The notes beneath the pieces were generated by a model, which searched no databases, was not told the origin of the DNA, and saw nothing but the letters and a program-made list of their open reading frames with translations. The position numbers were made by a program, and so were the translations under genes. A stretch of DNA of 50,979 nt from Natronohydrobacter sp. Its GTDB lineage: Bacteria > Pseudomonadota > Alphaproteobacteria > Rhodobacterales > Rhodobacteraceae. Where the stretch lies: positions 1 through 50,979 of the forward strand of contig JAFIEL010000007.1 in assembly GCA_020832585.1 (NCBI GenBank), read 5' to 3'. Shown here one piece after another: positions 26,808-36,159 of the stretch (the first letter of the stretch is position 1; each line of letters opens with the position of its first letter).

Positions 26808-27758
26808 TTACCTCTTGATGCGCGGATCAAGCGCGCTTTGCATGACATCGACAATCAGGTTCAGCACGACGAAGAACATCGCCAGCACAAGGATCGTGCC
26901 CTGCAGAAGCGGCAGATCGCGCTGGAAGATGGCAGAGTTCAAAAGCATCCCGGTGCCGGGCCAGCTAAAGACCGTCTCGATCAGGATCGAGCCGCCCAGC
27001 AGATAGCCAAGCTGGACACCCATCACGGCCAGCGCCGTGGGGGCCGCGTTCTTGACCACATGCATGAACACACCAAATTCCGACAGACCCCGCGCGCGCA
27101 GACCGATCACGAATTCCTGCGCGAGGATTTCCGCAACCAGTGCGCGCACGGTGCGCGCGATGATGCCCATCGGGATCACACTCATCGTGATCGCAGGCAG
27201 GACCATGTAGCTCAGATGTTCGAGGTTGAATTTCCACTGGCTTGATCCGCCCGGCCCCGCGCCCGCAGCAGGCAACCACCCAAGCTGCGCGGAGAAGATG
27301 ATCACCAGCACCATGCCCAACCAGTAATGCGGCACCGATACACCAAAGACCGCCGCTGCAGAGGCTGCCTTGTCCAGCGGTGAATTGCTGAAATACCCTG
27401 CCACGAAGCCGAAGAAGCAGCCCAGCACGAACCCGATGACCGTTGCGACCGAAGCCAGCATCAATGTGTTGCCCACAGCGCGCATGACTTCTGTCGTCAC
27501 GGGTCGGCCTGTAGCGATGGATGTGCCCAGATCGCCCTGAAGCGCGCGTCCAAGCCAGAGGAAAAATTGCTCGATATAGCTGCGGTCGAAACCATAGAGC
27601 ACAAGCAGGCGTTCCTGCAATTCCACAGACGCATCGGCGGGCAGGATCGAGATCAGCGGATCACCGGGCGAGATATGCACAAGGGCGAAGCAGACCACCG
27701 ACACGCCCAGAAGCACAGGGGCCGTATAGATGATCCGCCGCAGGGTATAGCCGAGCAT
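26808..27758 (-). CDS. dppB: Peptide-type ABC transporter permease (DppB-like)
   Basis: The 316-residue permease begins MLGYTLRRIIYTAPVLLGVSVVCFALVH, the standard DppB first helix, followed by SPGDPL and the transporter domain with the EAA loop EFVIGLRARGLSEFGVFMHVVKNAAPTALAVMG. It is the first gene after the binding protein and is separated from it by a strong stem-loop. Confidence 0.88.
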   Translation of the reverse strand: MLGYTLRRIIYTAPVLLGVSVVCFALVHISPGDPLISILPADASVELQERLLVLYGFDRSYIEQFFLWLGRALQGDLGTSIATGRPVTTEVMRAVGNTLMLASVATVIGFVLGCFFGFVAGYFSNSPLDKAASAAAVFGVSVPHYWLGMVLVIIFSAQLGWLPAAGAGPGGSSQWKFNLEHLSYMVLPAITMSVIPMGIIARTVRALVAEILAQEFVIGLRARGLSEFGVFMHVVKNAAPTALAVMGVQLGYLLGGSILIETVFSWPGTGMLLNSAIFQRDLPLLQGTILVLAMFFVVLNLIVDVMQSALDPRIKR

Positions 27759-27790
27759 AGGCTGTCCTTTCAGGGTCTGGAAGGCTTGAA

Positions 27791-27812
27791 GGCCCCGGAA
27801 CAGTCCGGGGCC
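27791..27812 (-). terminator. Stem-loop between binding-protein gene and dppB
   Basis: GGCCCCGGA (27791-27799), loop ACAG, TCCGGGGCC (27804-27812) form a perfect 9-bp GC-rich stem 10 bp after the binding-protein stop codon. Its place inside an operon suggests partial termination or mRNA 3'-end protection, giving more binding protein than permease. Confidence 0.65.
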
Positions 27813-27821
27813 CCTGGAAGG

Positions 27822-29450
27822 TTACTCCATGCCCATTGGGGCGATGTCGATGAACCAGCTTTTCGGCTGGACGACACCGGTTACACGCGGCGACATGGCA
27901 CGCGGTCCGGTATCATGGGCGACCCAGACGAAAGGCGCTTCTTCCACGATCCGCGTGTGCAGGGCGGCCAGTGCCGCGTTGCGCTCATCCGCGTCAAAAG
28001 CTGTGCGGGCGGCTGCGATCAGGCCGTCGAACTCGTCATTTCCGAAATAACCCCAGTTGTTCGACACAGGCGGGAACGTGCCGGTAGAGGTAAAGCGCAC
28101 CATGCCGAAGAACGGGTCCATCGTCGAGAAGCTGACATTGATCGCATGGGCACCGTTGGCGGATTCATCCGTCGCGCCGCGCCGCCAGTTGGTGAAGACC
28201 GTGTTCCATTCGATCACGTCAAGTTCCACGTCGAAATAGCAATCGCGCAGCGACTGTTGGAGATACTCGTTCATCGGGATCGGCTGCATCTGGCCAGAGC
28301 CGGAAGCCGAGGTCTGCACCTTCACGCGCAGACGATTGCTGTCCGAGAAACCGGCCTCACTCATGAGGCGCTGCGCTTCTTCAAGATCGTAGCGAATGTC
28401 GAAAGACGGATTTCCGAACCAGGGGTGGCCAGGCTCATAAGACCCTTTGGGAGCGCCCATGAAGCCACCAAGCAGGATCGAAAGCTCTTCACGGTCAAAG
28501 CACAGGTTCGCGGCATGGCGCACACGCTGGTCCAGCCAGGGCGAGCCTTCGGCAAAGGACAGCTGCCACGGCCAGACATGCGGCTGTGGGTTCGAGTAGA
28601 TGGTGAAACCGCGCGATTCGATCTGCGCGATGGCGTCAGGCGACGGTGCTTCGATCCAGTCCACCTGCCCCGACAGCAGCGCCGCCGTGCGGGCATTGGC
28701 TTCGGGCAGGGGCACCAGCACCAGACCGTCCAGCGGCGATGTGCGGGCCGGGTTCCAGTAATTCTCGTTCGGGACCATTTCCAGACGCTCACGCGGGGCG
28801 AAGGATGTCACGCGGAACGGTCCAGAACCGGAGGGATTGGCGGCAAACGCGGCCCATGCCGATTCAGAATCGCCGGTTTCGTCGAATTTCGCCTGCCAAT
28901 GCGTGGGCGAGGCCATGAACAGGTTCGTCAGGTTGATCGGCAGAAAGCTGTCCGGCACAGAAGTGGTCAGTTCGACGGTGAATTCATCGATGACCCGCGC
29001 AGAGCGCAGGGTAGGCATACGAGAAGCGGTCACGCCGACCTGACTGGCGTCGAAATGGGGCGCGCTTTCATCCAGCACCTTCTGCACGTTCCAGACGACA
29101 GCTTCAGCATTGAACGGGCTGCCATCGTGGAAAGTCACATCTTCGCGCAGGGAGAAGATCCATTTCGTCGTATCCTCGGGGTTCACTTCCCAGCTTGTCG
29201 CGAGGCCGGGAATCACAACCGAGGCTTCTTCTTCCTTGCTCAGATCCCATTCTGTCAGGCTGTCATAGATGGTGATGCCGGTGAAACGATTGCCCTCGAA
29301 TCCCTGATCGGGCTGACCGAGCGTGCGCGGAATATCGGCAGCGGTCATGCCGATGCGCAAAATCTTGTCTTGTGCCAGCGCGCTGACAGGGATCGTGAAG
29401 AAGGAGGTCGCAAGCAGTGCCGCAATGGTAATAGATTTGGATTGTCCCAT
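27822..29450 (-). CDS. ABC transporter substrate-binding protein (family 5, peptide/opine type)
   Basis: The 542-residue secreted protein has a signal peptide (about 1-26, ITIAALLATSFFTIPVSALAQ) and the SBP family 5 fold: DSLTEWDLSKEEE, WIFSLREDVTFHDGSPFNAEAVVWNVQ, RVRHAANLCFDREELSILL and ARTAFDADERNAALAALHTRIVEEAPFVWVAHD. The family binds di- and oligopeptides but also opines, nickel and other ligands. The nearby racemase gene and shared operator hint at an amino-acid-like substrate. It heads the operon that continues with dppB, dppC, dppF and dppD. Confidence 0.9.
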   Translation of the reverse strand: MGQSKSITIAALLATSFFTIPVSALAQDKILRIGMTAADIPRTLGQPDQGFEGNRFTGITIYDSLTEWDLSKEEEASVVIPGLATSWEVNPEDTTKWIFSLREDVTFHDGSPFNAEAVVWNVQKVLDESAPHFDASQVGVTASRMPTLRSARVIDEFTVELTTSVPDSFLPINLTNLFMASPTHWQAKFDETGDSESAWAAFAANPSGSGPFRVTSFAPRERLEMVPNENYWNPARTSPLDGLVLVPLPEANARTAALLSGQVDWIEAPSPDAIAQIESRGFTIYSNPQPHVWPWQLSFAEGSPWLDQRVRHAANLCFDREELSILLGGFMGAPKGSYEPGHPWFGNPSFDIRYDLEEAQRLMSEAGFSDSNRLRVKVQTSASGSGQMQPIPMNEYLQQSLRDCYFDVELDVIEWNTVFTNWRRGATDESANGAHAINVSFSTMDPFFGMVRFTSTGTFPPVSNNWGYFGNDEFDGLIAAARTAFDADERNAALAALHTRIVEEAPFVWVAHDTGPRAMSPRVTGVVQPKSWFIDIAPMGME

Positions 29451-29511
29451 GTCTGGTCTCCCTGATGGACGTGCCGTTTATTTTAGGAAGTGACGGCTCA
29501 TTTTTGACAAC

Positions 29512-29529
29512 AAGATTGTTGACAATCTT
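29512..29529. promoter_or_regulatory. GntR-type operator before the peptide-importer operon
   Basis: AAGATTGT (29512-29519), TG, ACAATCTT (29522-29529) is a perfect 8-bp inverted repeat. Its core ATTGTTGACAAT is identical to the operator before the racemase gene at 23063-23074. It lies 62 bp upstream of the binding-protein ATG. A further half-like TTTTTGACAACA (29501-29512) adjoins it. Confidence 0.68.
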
Positions 29530-29941
29530 AGGCTGACCCAAATTTGGGATTCAGTCAAAGACTTTTATTTGATCATCTGGCAGGCCGCACCGTCAGGATT
29601 GTGCACGCACAAGGGCAGGTCAAACGACCCTTGTTGCGCCCAGAGTTTGGGCAATCCGTGAACAGACCTGGCCTCGGGCGGTCGGCCAGTTTGACGGCAT
29701 TCACCAAAGCGGCCTTTCGAGCATCACGCCATTGAGCAAAGTGCATAGCACGCAGGGCGCAACGCATCGCGTCCTTGGTGCCTGTTGGCGCAGATCTTGT
29801 AAAGGGAACCCATCAGACGCAGGCGGCAGACCGTCCCACCGGTCAGCCGCTCGACCTGGGTCGGCAAGCATCCGGACCAAAGCGCGCGCATGTAAAACCA
29901 AGTCGCCGCCCGCTCCATCTGGGGCGATCACATCCTCAAGG
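29530..29941. other. Intergenic stretch without a convincing gene
   Basis: These 412 bases separate the peptide-importer promoter from the 3' end of rhaK. Short open frames exist on both strands, but none shows a ribosome site with a recognisable protein. The only structure I see is a perfect 12-bp palindrome CCCAAATTTGGG at 29537-29548, next to the GntR operator. Confidence 0.5.
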
Positions 29942-31315
29942 CTATGGCACCACACCTTGGCCAATAAGGTGTTTTGTCCAGGACTTGCGGTAGGCCGCGA
30001 GCACTGGCGATACCGTTGAAAGGTTTGGGATGTCTGTTTCTGGCGGGGTTTGCGGACCCAAGGCCAATAGGGCCGCCCCCACTGATGTCCCCGTTGCCGA
30101 CAGCGCGATCCGGACACCTTGCGGGCAAATGGCCCCCAACATGTCGAGATAATCAACATTGCGCGCAAACGGCCCTTCGACAATCACAGGCCCGCGCGCG
30201 CCGATCAGATCCAGACAGGTGCGGGTCATAAGCGCCAGATACCACGCCAAAGCGACCATGCGCTGACCGGGGGTTTCGGGCGGGATGGTCCAGCGCATCT
30301 GTCGGCCGCGAAAGGGGCCGAAATTCGGCTCGACGGCTGGCAACAGCGCAATACCTTGCGCCAGAACGGCAGCACGGTCTGTGTCGGACACGGGACCAGT
30401 CCCCTGAGCCGTGATGAGATCGAATTCACGCCCCCCCATGAAGCGCGCAGATGGTACAGCCTGACCAAGGGCGTTCACGTTCACCAGCACATCTCGCGCG
30501 GGGTCCAGTGGGACCGTAGCCCCCTGCACCGCCATGCAAACAACCCAAGTGCCCGTCGAGACCACCGAGAACGGCCCGCGCGCGCCCACAAGATAGGGAT
30601 AAAGCGAGGCGTTTGAATCGTGTATCCCCACTGTCACTGGCGTCATCGGGGGTAGGCCCGTCCGATCCGCGATATCACGGCGCAGAACGCCCAGTTGCGT
30701 GTCAGGGCGGCGGGGCGGCGCAAATTTACCCGTCAGCCCCAATCGATCCACCAGAGCGGAAAATTCTCCGCGCCACGGGTCCCAAAGATCCGTATGGCAG
30801 CCCAGCGACGTGACATCGCAGGCCATTTCCCCCGTCAGCCGCCATCCCCAATATTGCGGGTATGTCAGGATATGGGCAATACGCATTCGCAAATCGGGCT
30901 GGGTCGACAGCATCCAGTGCAGTTGTGCGCCGAGGTTCATGCCACGCGCAAGCCGGGGTGATCCGGTCTGCACGAAATCAGGCCGCAGGGCATCGTATTC
31001 CGTGGCCACCGCGTGTGGGCCGTCATGTTCATAATCCAGCATCGGGGCAGCCAGTTCGCCAGCCTGGTCCAACAGAACGGCCGACGCACCGTGGGTTGTG
31101 ACCGAAATCGCGTCCACCCCGTGCGTGGTCTGAAATGCAGTCAGATGGTGCAAGAAAAATTCCCAATGCCCTGACAGGTCGAAATGCGGCCATGGCGGGG
31201 CAATCTGCACGCGATTGGGGCGGGTGACAACAGCCACTTCCTGCAACGTGGCGGCATCTACCAGCGCAAGTTTCGCGTTGGTCTTGCCTATGTCGATAAC
31301 GGCCACATGCCTCAT
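29942..31315 (-). CDS. rhaK: L-rhamnulokinase-type FGGY carbohydrate kinase
   Basis: The 457-residue FGGY-family kinase begins [17 protein letters not shown] (the phosphate-1 loop of the actin-like ATPase fold), with [28 protein letters not shown] and [12 protein letters not shown] in the middle, and [10 protein letters not shown] near the end. It should phosphorylate the keto sugar made by the isomerase. The position at the end of rhaSTPQU and opposite rhaD-rhaI assigns L-rhamnulose or L-rhamnose as the substrate; in Rhizobium the homologous RhaK is needed for transport and catabolism. Its ATG overlaps rhaU by 4 nt. Confidence 0.86.
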   Translation of the reverse strand: MRHVAVIDIGKTNAKLALVDAATLQEVAVVTRPNRVQIAPPWPHFDLSGHWEFFLHHLTAFQTTHGVDAISVTTHGASAVLLDQAGELAAPMLDYEHDGPHAVATEYDALRPDFVQTGSPRLARGMNLGAQLHWMLSTQPDLRMRIAHILTYPQYWGWRLTGEMACDVTSLGCHTDLWDPWRGEFSALVDRLGLTGKFAPPRRPDTQLGVLRRDIADRTGLPPMTPVTVGIHDSNASLYPYLVGARGPFSVVSTGTWVVCMAVQGATVPLDPARDVLVNVNALGQAVPSARFMGGREFDLITAQGTGPVSDTDRAAVLAQGIALLPAVEPNFGPFRGRQMRWTIPPETPGQRMVALAWYLALMTRTCLDLIGARGPVIVEGPFARNVDYLDMLGAICPQGVRIALSATGTSVGAALLALGPQTPPETDIPNLSTVSPVLAAYRKSWTKHLIGQGVVP

Positions 31316-31629
31316 GGCAGGTGGAACATGGGCACGAGTGGCGTGGCCACAGGTTCGTTACTTGGATGTGTGCGCATGATATCAGCCATATGCGCCCACC
31401 AGCGCTGCATGACCGGGTGCTGTGGCAGGTCGTCCATGTGGTGATCATCCTTGCGCCAGAGCACACCGAACAGGATCAGCGTGTCGGGGTCCAGATGTAT
31501 GGAATAATCGCTGATACCTGCGTCTCGCAACAGCTCCACCAGTTCGGGCCATATGGCGTCGTGGCGGCGCTTGTATTCGTCCACCATTCCGGGATTGAGG
31601 TGCATCTTGAACGCGTATTTCTGCATCAT
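31312..31629 (-). CDS. rhaU: L-rhamnose mutarotase
   Basis: The 105-residue RhaM/RhaU-type mutarotase interconverts alpha and beta anomers of L-rhamnose. The start [30 protein letters not shown] carries the family catalytic His (His23). [18 protein letters not shown] and [15 protein letters not shown] complete the fold signature. Either of the two leading ATG codons could be used. It lies in a chain of 4-nt overlapping genes between rhaQ and rhaK. Confidence 0.92.
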   Translation of the reverse strand: MMQKYAFKMHLNPGMVDEYKRRHDAIWPELVELLRDAGISDYSIHLDPDTLILFGVLWRKDDHHMDDLPQHPVMQRWWAHMADIMRTHPSNEPVATPLVPMFHLP

Positions 31630-32603
31630 CCCCTCCGGAACAGGCGGGGCAAGGCGATCACGCTGATCAACAGCACCCCGAGGAATATGCTCATGACAAT
31701 TCCGGGCACATTCAACAGGCCAAAGCCGAATGTGACCATGCCCATGATGAACGCGGCCAGCACCACGCCCGGAATGCTACCCGCCCCACCGAGAATACTG
31801 ACCCCGCCCAAGACGACCATGGTGACAACCTCCAACTCCCACCCCGTGGCGATGGACGGGCGCGTGGACCCAAGACGCGAGGTCAGGCAAACTGCCGCGA
31901 TCCCCGACATCAGCCCTGTCATCAAAAACAGGATGAACCGCACCCGCGCGACCCGTATGCCCGAAAACTGTGCCGCCGTCGCGTTGTTGCCGATGGCATA
32001 GACCGCGCGGCCAAAGCTGGTGCGGTGCAAAAGCACCCAGTAGATGACCGCCAGCACGGCAAACAGCACCAGCTCGAAACTGAACACCCACCAGACATAG
32101 CCCTGCCCGAAGAAGGCGAATTCGGGCGGATAGCCGGTGAATGCCTTGTCCCCCAACACGATGAACGCAATGCCGCGAAACAGGCTCAGGGTGCCGATGG
32201 TCACAACGATAGACGGCAACCCCAACCCTGCCACCAGAAACCCGTTCACTGCCCCGCAGATCAAGCCAGTGCCCATGCCTGCCAGTACCAGAACCGGAAC
32301 ACCCGCGCCCGCCTGCATCGCAAGCCCCATCGCGGTCGATGCCAGCGCGATGATCGAGGCCACCGACAAATCAATCTCGCCTGCGATGATCAGCATGGCC
32401 ATAGCAAAGGCGATCATGGCTTTTTCGGTGAAATTGAAGGTCGCATCCGACAGGTTCCACGCGTTCAGGAAAAACGGCGACATGAAACTGTTGGTGATGA
32501 AAATGGCAATCGCCACAGCGACGAGGATCGTTTCCCAACTGCGCAGCGCGCGCGCGGCGCGTGATTGCAAACGGTCTGGGATGAAGCGGGGCGGCGGGGT
32601 CAC
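31626..32603 (-). CDS. rhaQ: Rhamnose ABC transporter permease (RhaQ-like)
   Basis: The 325-residue ribose-type (RbsC/AraH) permease has about eight to ten hydrophobic helices. [20 protein letters not shown] and [26 protein letters not shown] are family motifs, as is [23 protein letters not shown] near the end. It pairs with the preceding permease to form a heterodimeric channel. It overlaps rhaP and rhaU by 4 nt each. Confidence 0.87.
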   Translation of the reverse strand: MTPPPRFIPDRLQSRAARALRSWETILVAVAIAIFITNSFMSPFFLNAWNLSDATFNFTEKAMIAFAMAMLIIAGEIDLSVASIIALASTAMGLAMQAGAGVPVLVLAGMGTGLICGAVNGFLVAGLGLPSIVVTIGTLSLFRGIAFIVLGDKAFTGYPPEFAFFGQGYVWWVFSFELVLFAVLAVIYWVLLHRTSFGRAVYAIGNNATAAQFSGIRVARVRFILFLMTGLMSGIAAVCLTSRLGSTRPSIATGWELEVVTMVVLGGVSILGGAGSIPGVVLAAFIMGMVTFGFGLLNVPGIVMSIFLGVLLISVIALPRLFRRG

Positions 32604-33568
32604 GGCGCGTCCACCTGTTTGAGAATGATCCGTCCCTTTTGCCGCCGCTGGGCGGCGTTGAAGACAACCGCCAGCACAATCGCGCTGCCTGAAATCGCCA
32701 TCTGCCAGAAAGGTGAAATGCCCACGACCGGCAGTGCATTCTTGATGACGCCAAGAAACAGCGCGCCCAGCACGGCGCCAAAGATCGTGCCTGCCCCCCC
32801 GGCAATCGCAATCCCACCGATCACGCAGGCCGCAACCACGTCCAGTTCAAACCCGCGCGCGACATCGACATAAGCGACTGCGAAGCGTGCAACCCACAGA
32901 TACCCGGTCAGCCCCGCCAGCGCACCCGAAATGACAAACGCCCAGAATTGTGTGCGCCCAACGTCCAGCCCGGTATAGACTGCGGCATGGGGATTGCCGC
33001 CGACTGCGTAAAACGCCCGCCCCAATGGCGTGCGCGTCAGGACTATCGCGAAAAACGCAATCGCGGCCAACGCAATCCAGCTCATCACGGGCAAGCCCAG
33101 CAGGATGGTGCGGGGAAAGGCCTTGAAGCTGTCGGTCATCTGGTGGGCATTCACCCATGCGCCGTTGGTCATGAGGAAAATGGATCCACGATAGATTGTC
33201 ATCGTGCCCAGGGTGACGACAATCGACGGGATCGCCAGTTTCCAGACCAGCAGACCGTTGACCGCGCCCAAGGCACCGCCCAGGATCACACTGGCCAGCA
33301 GCACCAGTGGCAGCGGTACGCCCGCGCCATTCAGCAGCGCCGCGACCATGCCACACAGCGCCAGACTGGCCGCGACCGACAGGTCAATGCACTTGGTCAG
33401 GATCACGATCATCTGCCCGATGGCCAGCAAAATCAGAGGCGAGGTGTCGTTGAGCACATTCACCAGGCTGGCCGGGCGGATGAAGGCCGGAAAGCGCGCG
33501 GCGACAATGACCAGCAGGACCAGAATGGCCAGCCCCAGCAGGGCTTCGCGATGACGCAGGATTCTCAC
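32600..33568 (-). CDS. rhaP: Rhamnose ABC transporter permease (RhaP-like)
   Basis: This 322-residue RbsC-type inner-membrane permease contains IGQMIVILTKCIDLSVAASLALCG, KLAIPSIVVTLGTMTIYRGSIFLM and GGIAIAGGAGTIFGAVLGALFLG, matching the same positions in RhaQ. Both permeases follow the ATPase gene in a series of 4-nt overlaps, as in the rhizobial rhaSTPQ transporter. Confidence 0.87.
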   Translation of the reverse strand: MRILRHREALLGLAILVLLVIVAARFPAFIRPASLVNVLNDTSPLILLAIGQMIVILTKCIDLSVAASLALCGMVAALLNGAGVPLPLVLLASVILGGALGAVNGLLVWKLAIPSIVVTLGTMTIYRGSIFLMTNGAWVNAHQMTDSFKAFPRTILLGLPVMSWIALAAIAFFAIVLTRTPLGRAFYAVGGNPHAAVYTGLDVGRTQFWAFVISGALAGLTGYLWVARFAVAYVDVARGFELDVVAACVIGGIAIAGGAGTIFGAVLGALFLGVIKNALPVVGISPFWQMAISGSAIVLAVVFNAAQRRQKGRIILKQVDAP

Positions 33569-35061
33569 GCGGCCTCCGATATGCCGGCCGCGGCGCGGAC
33601 AAGGGTTTCGGGGGTCATGCGCTCACCCGTGACCTCGTCGATGATGCGCCCTTCGCGCATCACGATCACACGGTCGGACATGCCCAACACTTCGGGAATT
33701 TCGGAACTGACCATGATCACCGCCAGCCCTTCGGCAGCGAGTTCGGCCATGAACTCATGCACTGCTGCCTTTGACCCGATATCGATCCCCTTGGTTGGTT
33801 CATCCAGAATGATCACGCGCGGACGCATCGCCAGCCATTTGGCAATGACGACCTTTTGTTGGTTGCCGCCCGACAGCAAGCCCAGTTCCTGATCCAGCGC
33901 TGCCGCGCGCAGGTCCAGCCGTTGCGTGTAATCCCGCGCCAGTTTGAATTCCCGAGCCAACCGCAGGAACCCCGCGCGACTGGTGCGGGAAAGTGACGGC
34001 AGGGTAATGTTCTGGAAAATCGGCAAGGCGCGGATGGCACCTTGTTTGCCGCGATCTTCGGGGACATAGACAATGCCCGCGGCAATCGCGTCATGGGTGG
34101 AGCGGATCACGCGGATATCCGCGCCAATGCGCACGGCCCCTTTGGACGGCCTTGTGATCCCGAACAAAGCCTGCATCAGTTCTGAACGCCCCGCGCCGAC
34201 CAGACCATAGAAGCCAAGAATCTCGCCCCTGTGCAGGGTGAAGCCGATATCGGCGAATTCGGTCGGGTGATTGTATCCGGCGACTGTAAGGACAGGATCG
34301 CCAATGTTGCGGGCGCGCGACGGAAAAATCTGATCCACGCTGCGACCGACCATCATGTGCACCAACTGCCCTTCGGTCACATCAGAAATCGCCCCCTCGC
34401 CCACGAATTGCCCGTCGCGAAACACGGTGTAGCGATCGGCAATATGGTAGATTTCGTCGAATTTGTGGCTGATGAACAAAATGGCCTTGCCCTTGGCTTT
34501 CAGCGTTTCGACCAGATCGTAGAGCTCATGGATTTCCTTGTGGCTGAGCGCTGCTGTGGGTTCGTCAAGGATCACCACGCGCGCATCCGTGGACAGCGCG
34601 CGCGCAATCGCGACCAGGTGCTTGGAGGCAATCCCGAGATCACCCAGCCGCTGATCGGGGTCCAGATCAGACCCAATCTCGGCCAGCAGGCGCCGCGCGC
34701 CCTCGCGGATACTGCGCCAGTCCAGTAGCCCCAACCGCGTACGCGGCGCGTGCCCCAGCCAGATGTTTTCGGCCACTGACAATTCGTCGAACAATACAGT
34801 TTCTTGGTGAATGGCCGTCACGCCGGCGCGTGTCGCCGATTGTGCTGTAGGAAAGCGGACCGATTTTCCGTCCAGCGTAATCGTGCCTGCGTCGGGTTGG
34901 TAGATGCCCGTCAACACCTTCACGATGGTTGATTTGCCCGCCCCGTTTTCGCCAATCAGCGCCGTCACTTGCCCCTGATACAGGTCAAGCTGCACATCTT
35001 GCAGGGCTTTCACGCCGGGGAATGACTTGGAAATGCCGCGCAGCGACAGGACGGGGGGCAT
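33565..35061 (-). CDS. rhaT: Rhamnose ABC transporter ATPase (double NBD, RhaT)
   Basis: The 498-residue ribose-type ATPase has two nucleotide-binding halves. The first has Walker A GENGAGKS at 37-44 and VVILDEPTAALS. The second is the usual degenerate half with GLVGAGRSEL in place of Walker A, then LSGGNQQKVVIAKWL and VIILDEPTKGIDIGSK. The start is ATG 35059-35061 (MPPVLSLRGISKSFPG). A strong hairpin separates it from the rhaS gene upstream. This RhaT is the ABC ATPase of the rhizobial nomenclature, not the E. coli RhaT symporter. Confidence 0.88.
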   Translation of the reverse strand: MPPVLSLRGISKSFPGVKALQDVQLDLYQGQVTALIGENGAGKSTIVKVLTGIYQPDAGTITLDGKSVRFPTAQSATRAGVTAIHQETVLFDELSVAENIWLGHAPRTRLGLLDWRSIREGARRLLAEIGSDLDPDQRLGDLGIASKHLVAIARALSTDARVVILDEPTAALSHKEIHELYDLVETLKAKGKAILFISHKFDEIYHIADRYTVFRDGQFVGEGAISDVTEGQLVHMMVGRSVDQIFPSRARNIGDPVLTVAGYNHPTEFADIGFTLHRGEILGFYGLVGAGRSELMQALFGITRPSKGAVRIGADIRVIRSTHDAIAAGIVYVPEDRGKQGAIRALPIFQNITLPSLSRTSRAGFLRLAREFKLARDYTQRLDLRAAALDQELGLLSGGNQQKVVIAKWLAMRPRVIILDEPTKGIDIGSKAAVHEFMAELAAEGLAVIMVSSEIPEVLGMSDRVIVMREGRIIDEVTGERMTPETLVRAAAGISEAA

Positions 35062-35087
35062 GAGACAGCACCTTTGGGGGGAAATAT

Positions 35088-35117
35088 GCCCTGGCCGCGA
35101 GAAGGGTCGGCCAGGGC
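35088..35117 (-). terminator. Stem-loop between rhaS and rhaT
   Basis: GCCCTGGCCG (35088-35097), 10-nt loop, CGGCCAGGGC (35108-35117) make a perfect 10-bp stem 14 bp after the rhaS stop. It is probably an intercistronic attenuator or stabiliser that raises binding protein over the other transporter parts. Confidence 0.65.
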
Positions 35118-35131
35118 TGTGTTCGCGCCGA

Positions 35132-36124
35132 TCAGAAGATTGACTTGAACTCTTCGATATTGGACGCGTCATAGGTGAAGGGGTCCGACATGGCCGCTTC
35201 ATTGTTGTCGTCCAGCACTGCAGCGCCAATCCGCCCCATCGGGATCGAGGCCCCCGGCGCTGCTGTCGCGTTGCCCTTCAGCAAGTTGTAAGAAATCATC
35301 GTTGCGGCATACCCCAGATCAATCGGGTTCCAGATCGCAAAACTGATTGTGGCCCCCGACTCGACCGCACCCGCCATCTCCGACGGCAACCCCAGACCGG
35401 TGACGTTGATCTCTCCGATCTTGCCTGCGTCTGTCACGGCCTGCGATGCGGCCAGGATACCAACCGTCGTTGGTGCGATGATCGCTTTCAGGTCGGGATA
35501 GGTCGCCATCAGCCCTTGCGCTTCGCGATAGGATTTGTCGGCCAGATCGTCGCCGTAAACAGTCGCGACAAGATTGATACCGGGATAGTTCGGCAGCACC
35601 TTGGTGGCTTCGTCAATCCAGATGTTCTGGTTGGTGGATGTCGATGTCGCAGACAAGATCGCCACATCGCCGCCATCGGGCATATGGTCCGCCGCCAACT
35701 TGATGATCGTGTTGCCGATCAACGCGCTGGACGACGGGTTCAGATGCATTTGCCGCCCTTCCTTGGCCACACCCGAGTCCCAGGAGATGACCGTTATCCC
35801 GCGATCCATGGCGCGTTTCAGCGCGGGCGCGACAGCATCGGGGTCATTGGCGGAAATCGCAATCGCGTTCACGCCTTGGGCAATCAGGGCATTGATCACC
35901 TCGATCTGCCCTTCGGCAGTCGTGCTGGTGGGGCCAGTATAGATGATTTCCACCCCGCCCAGTTCGGCGGCGGCTTCCTCGGCCCCTTTGGCGGCGGCTT
36001 CAAAGAAACCGATGCCCAGCGCTTTCACAACCAGCGCGATCTTGACATCTTGTGCTGAGGCGGCTTGCGCAAGCATGGCGGTGGCAAGGGCGGCACTTAC
36101 CAGTGTCTTTTTCAGAATGCTCAT
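35132..36124 (-). CDS. rhaS: Rhamnose ABC transporter substrate-binding protein
   Basis: The 330-residue periplasmic protein of the ribose/LsrB-like family has a signal peptide (about 1-24, LVSAALATAMLAQAASAQ), then ALVVKALGIGFFEAAAKGAEEAA, IEVINALIAQGVNAIAISANDPDAV and a C-terminal lobe with AIIAPTTVGILAASQAV. It would bind L-rhamnose and feed RhaP/Q. The context (rhaR upstream, rhaTPQUK downstream) decides the substrate. This RhaS is the binding protein of the rhizobial naming, not the AraC-type activator. Confidence 0.88.
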   Translation of the reverse strand: MSILKKTLVSAALATAMLAQAASAQDVKIALVVKALGIGFFEAAAKGAEEAAAELGGVEIIYTGPTSTTAEGQIEVINALIAQGVNAIAISANDPDAVAPALKRAMDRGITVISWDSGVAKEGRQMHLNPSSSALIGNTIIKLAADHMPDGGDVAILSATSTSTNQNIWIDEATKVLPNYPGINLVATVYGDDLADKSYREAQGLMATYPDLKAIIAPTTVGILAASQAVTDAGKIGEINVTGLGLPSEMAGAVESGATISFAIWNPIDLGYAATMISYNLLKGNATAAPGASIPMGRIGAAVLDDNNEAAMSDPFTYDASNIEEFKSIF

Positions 36125-36159
36125 GTTTTCCTCCCGATGAGCAGTTGCATTTCCCCCGC

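Noticed and set aside
27567-29465. 632-codon open frame on the plus strand
   Set aside because: It is antisense to the binding-protein gene, whose signal peptide and family 5 motifs are clear.
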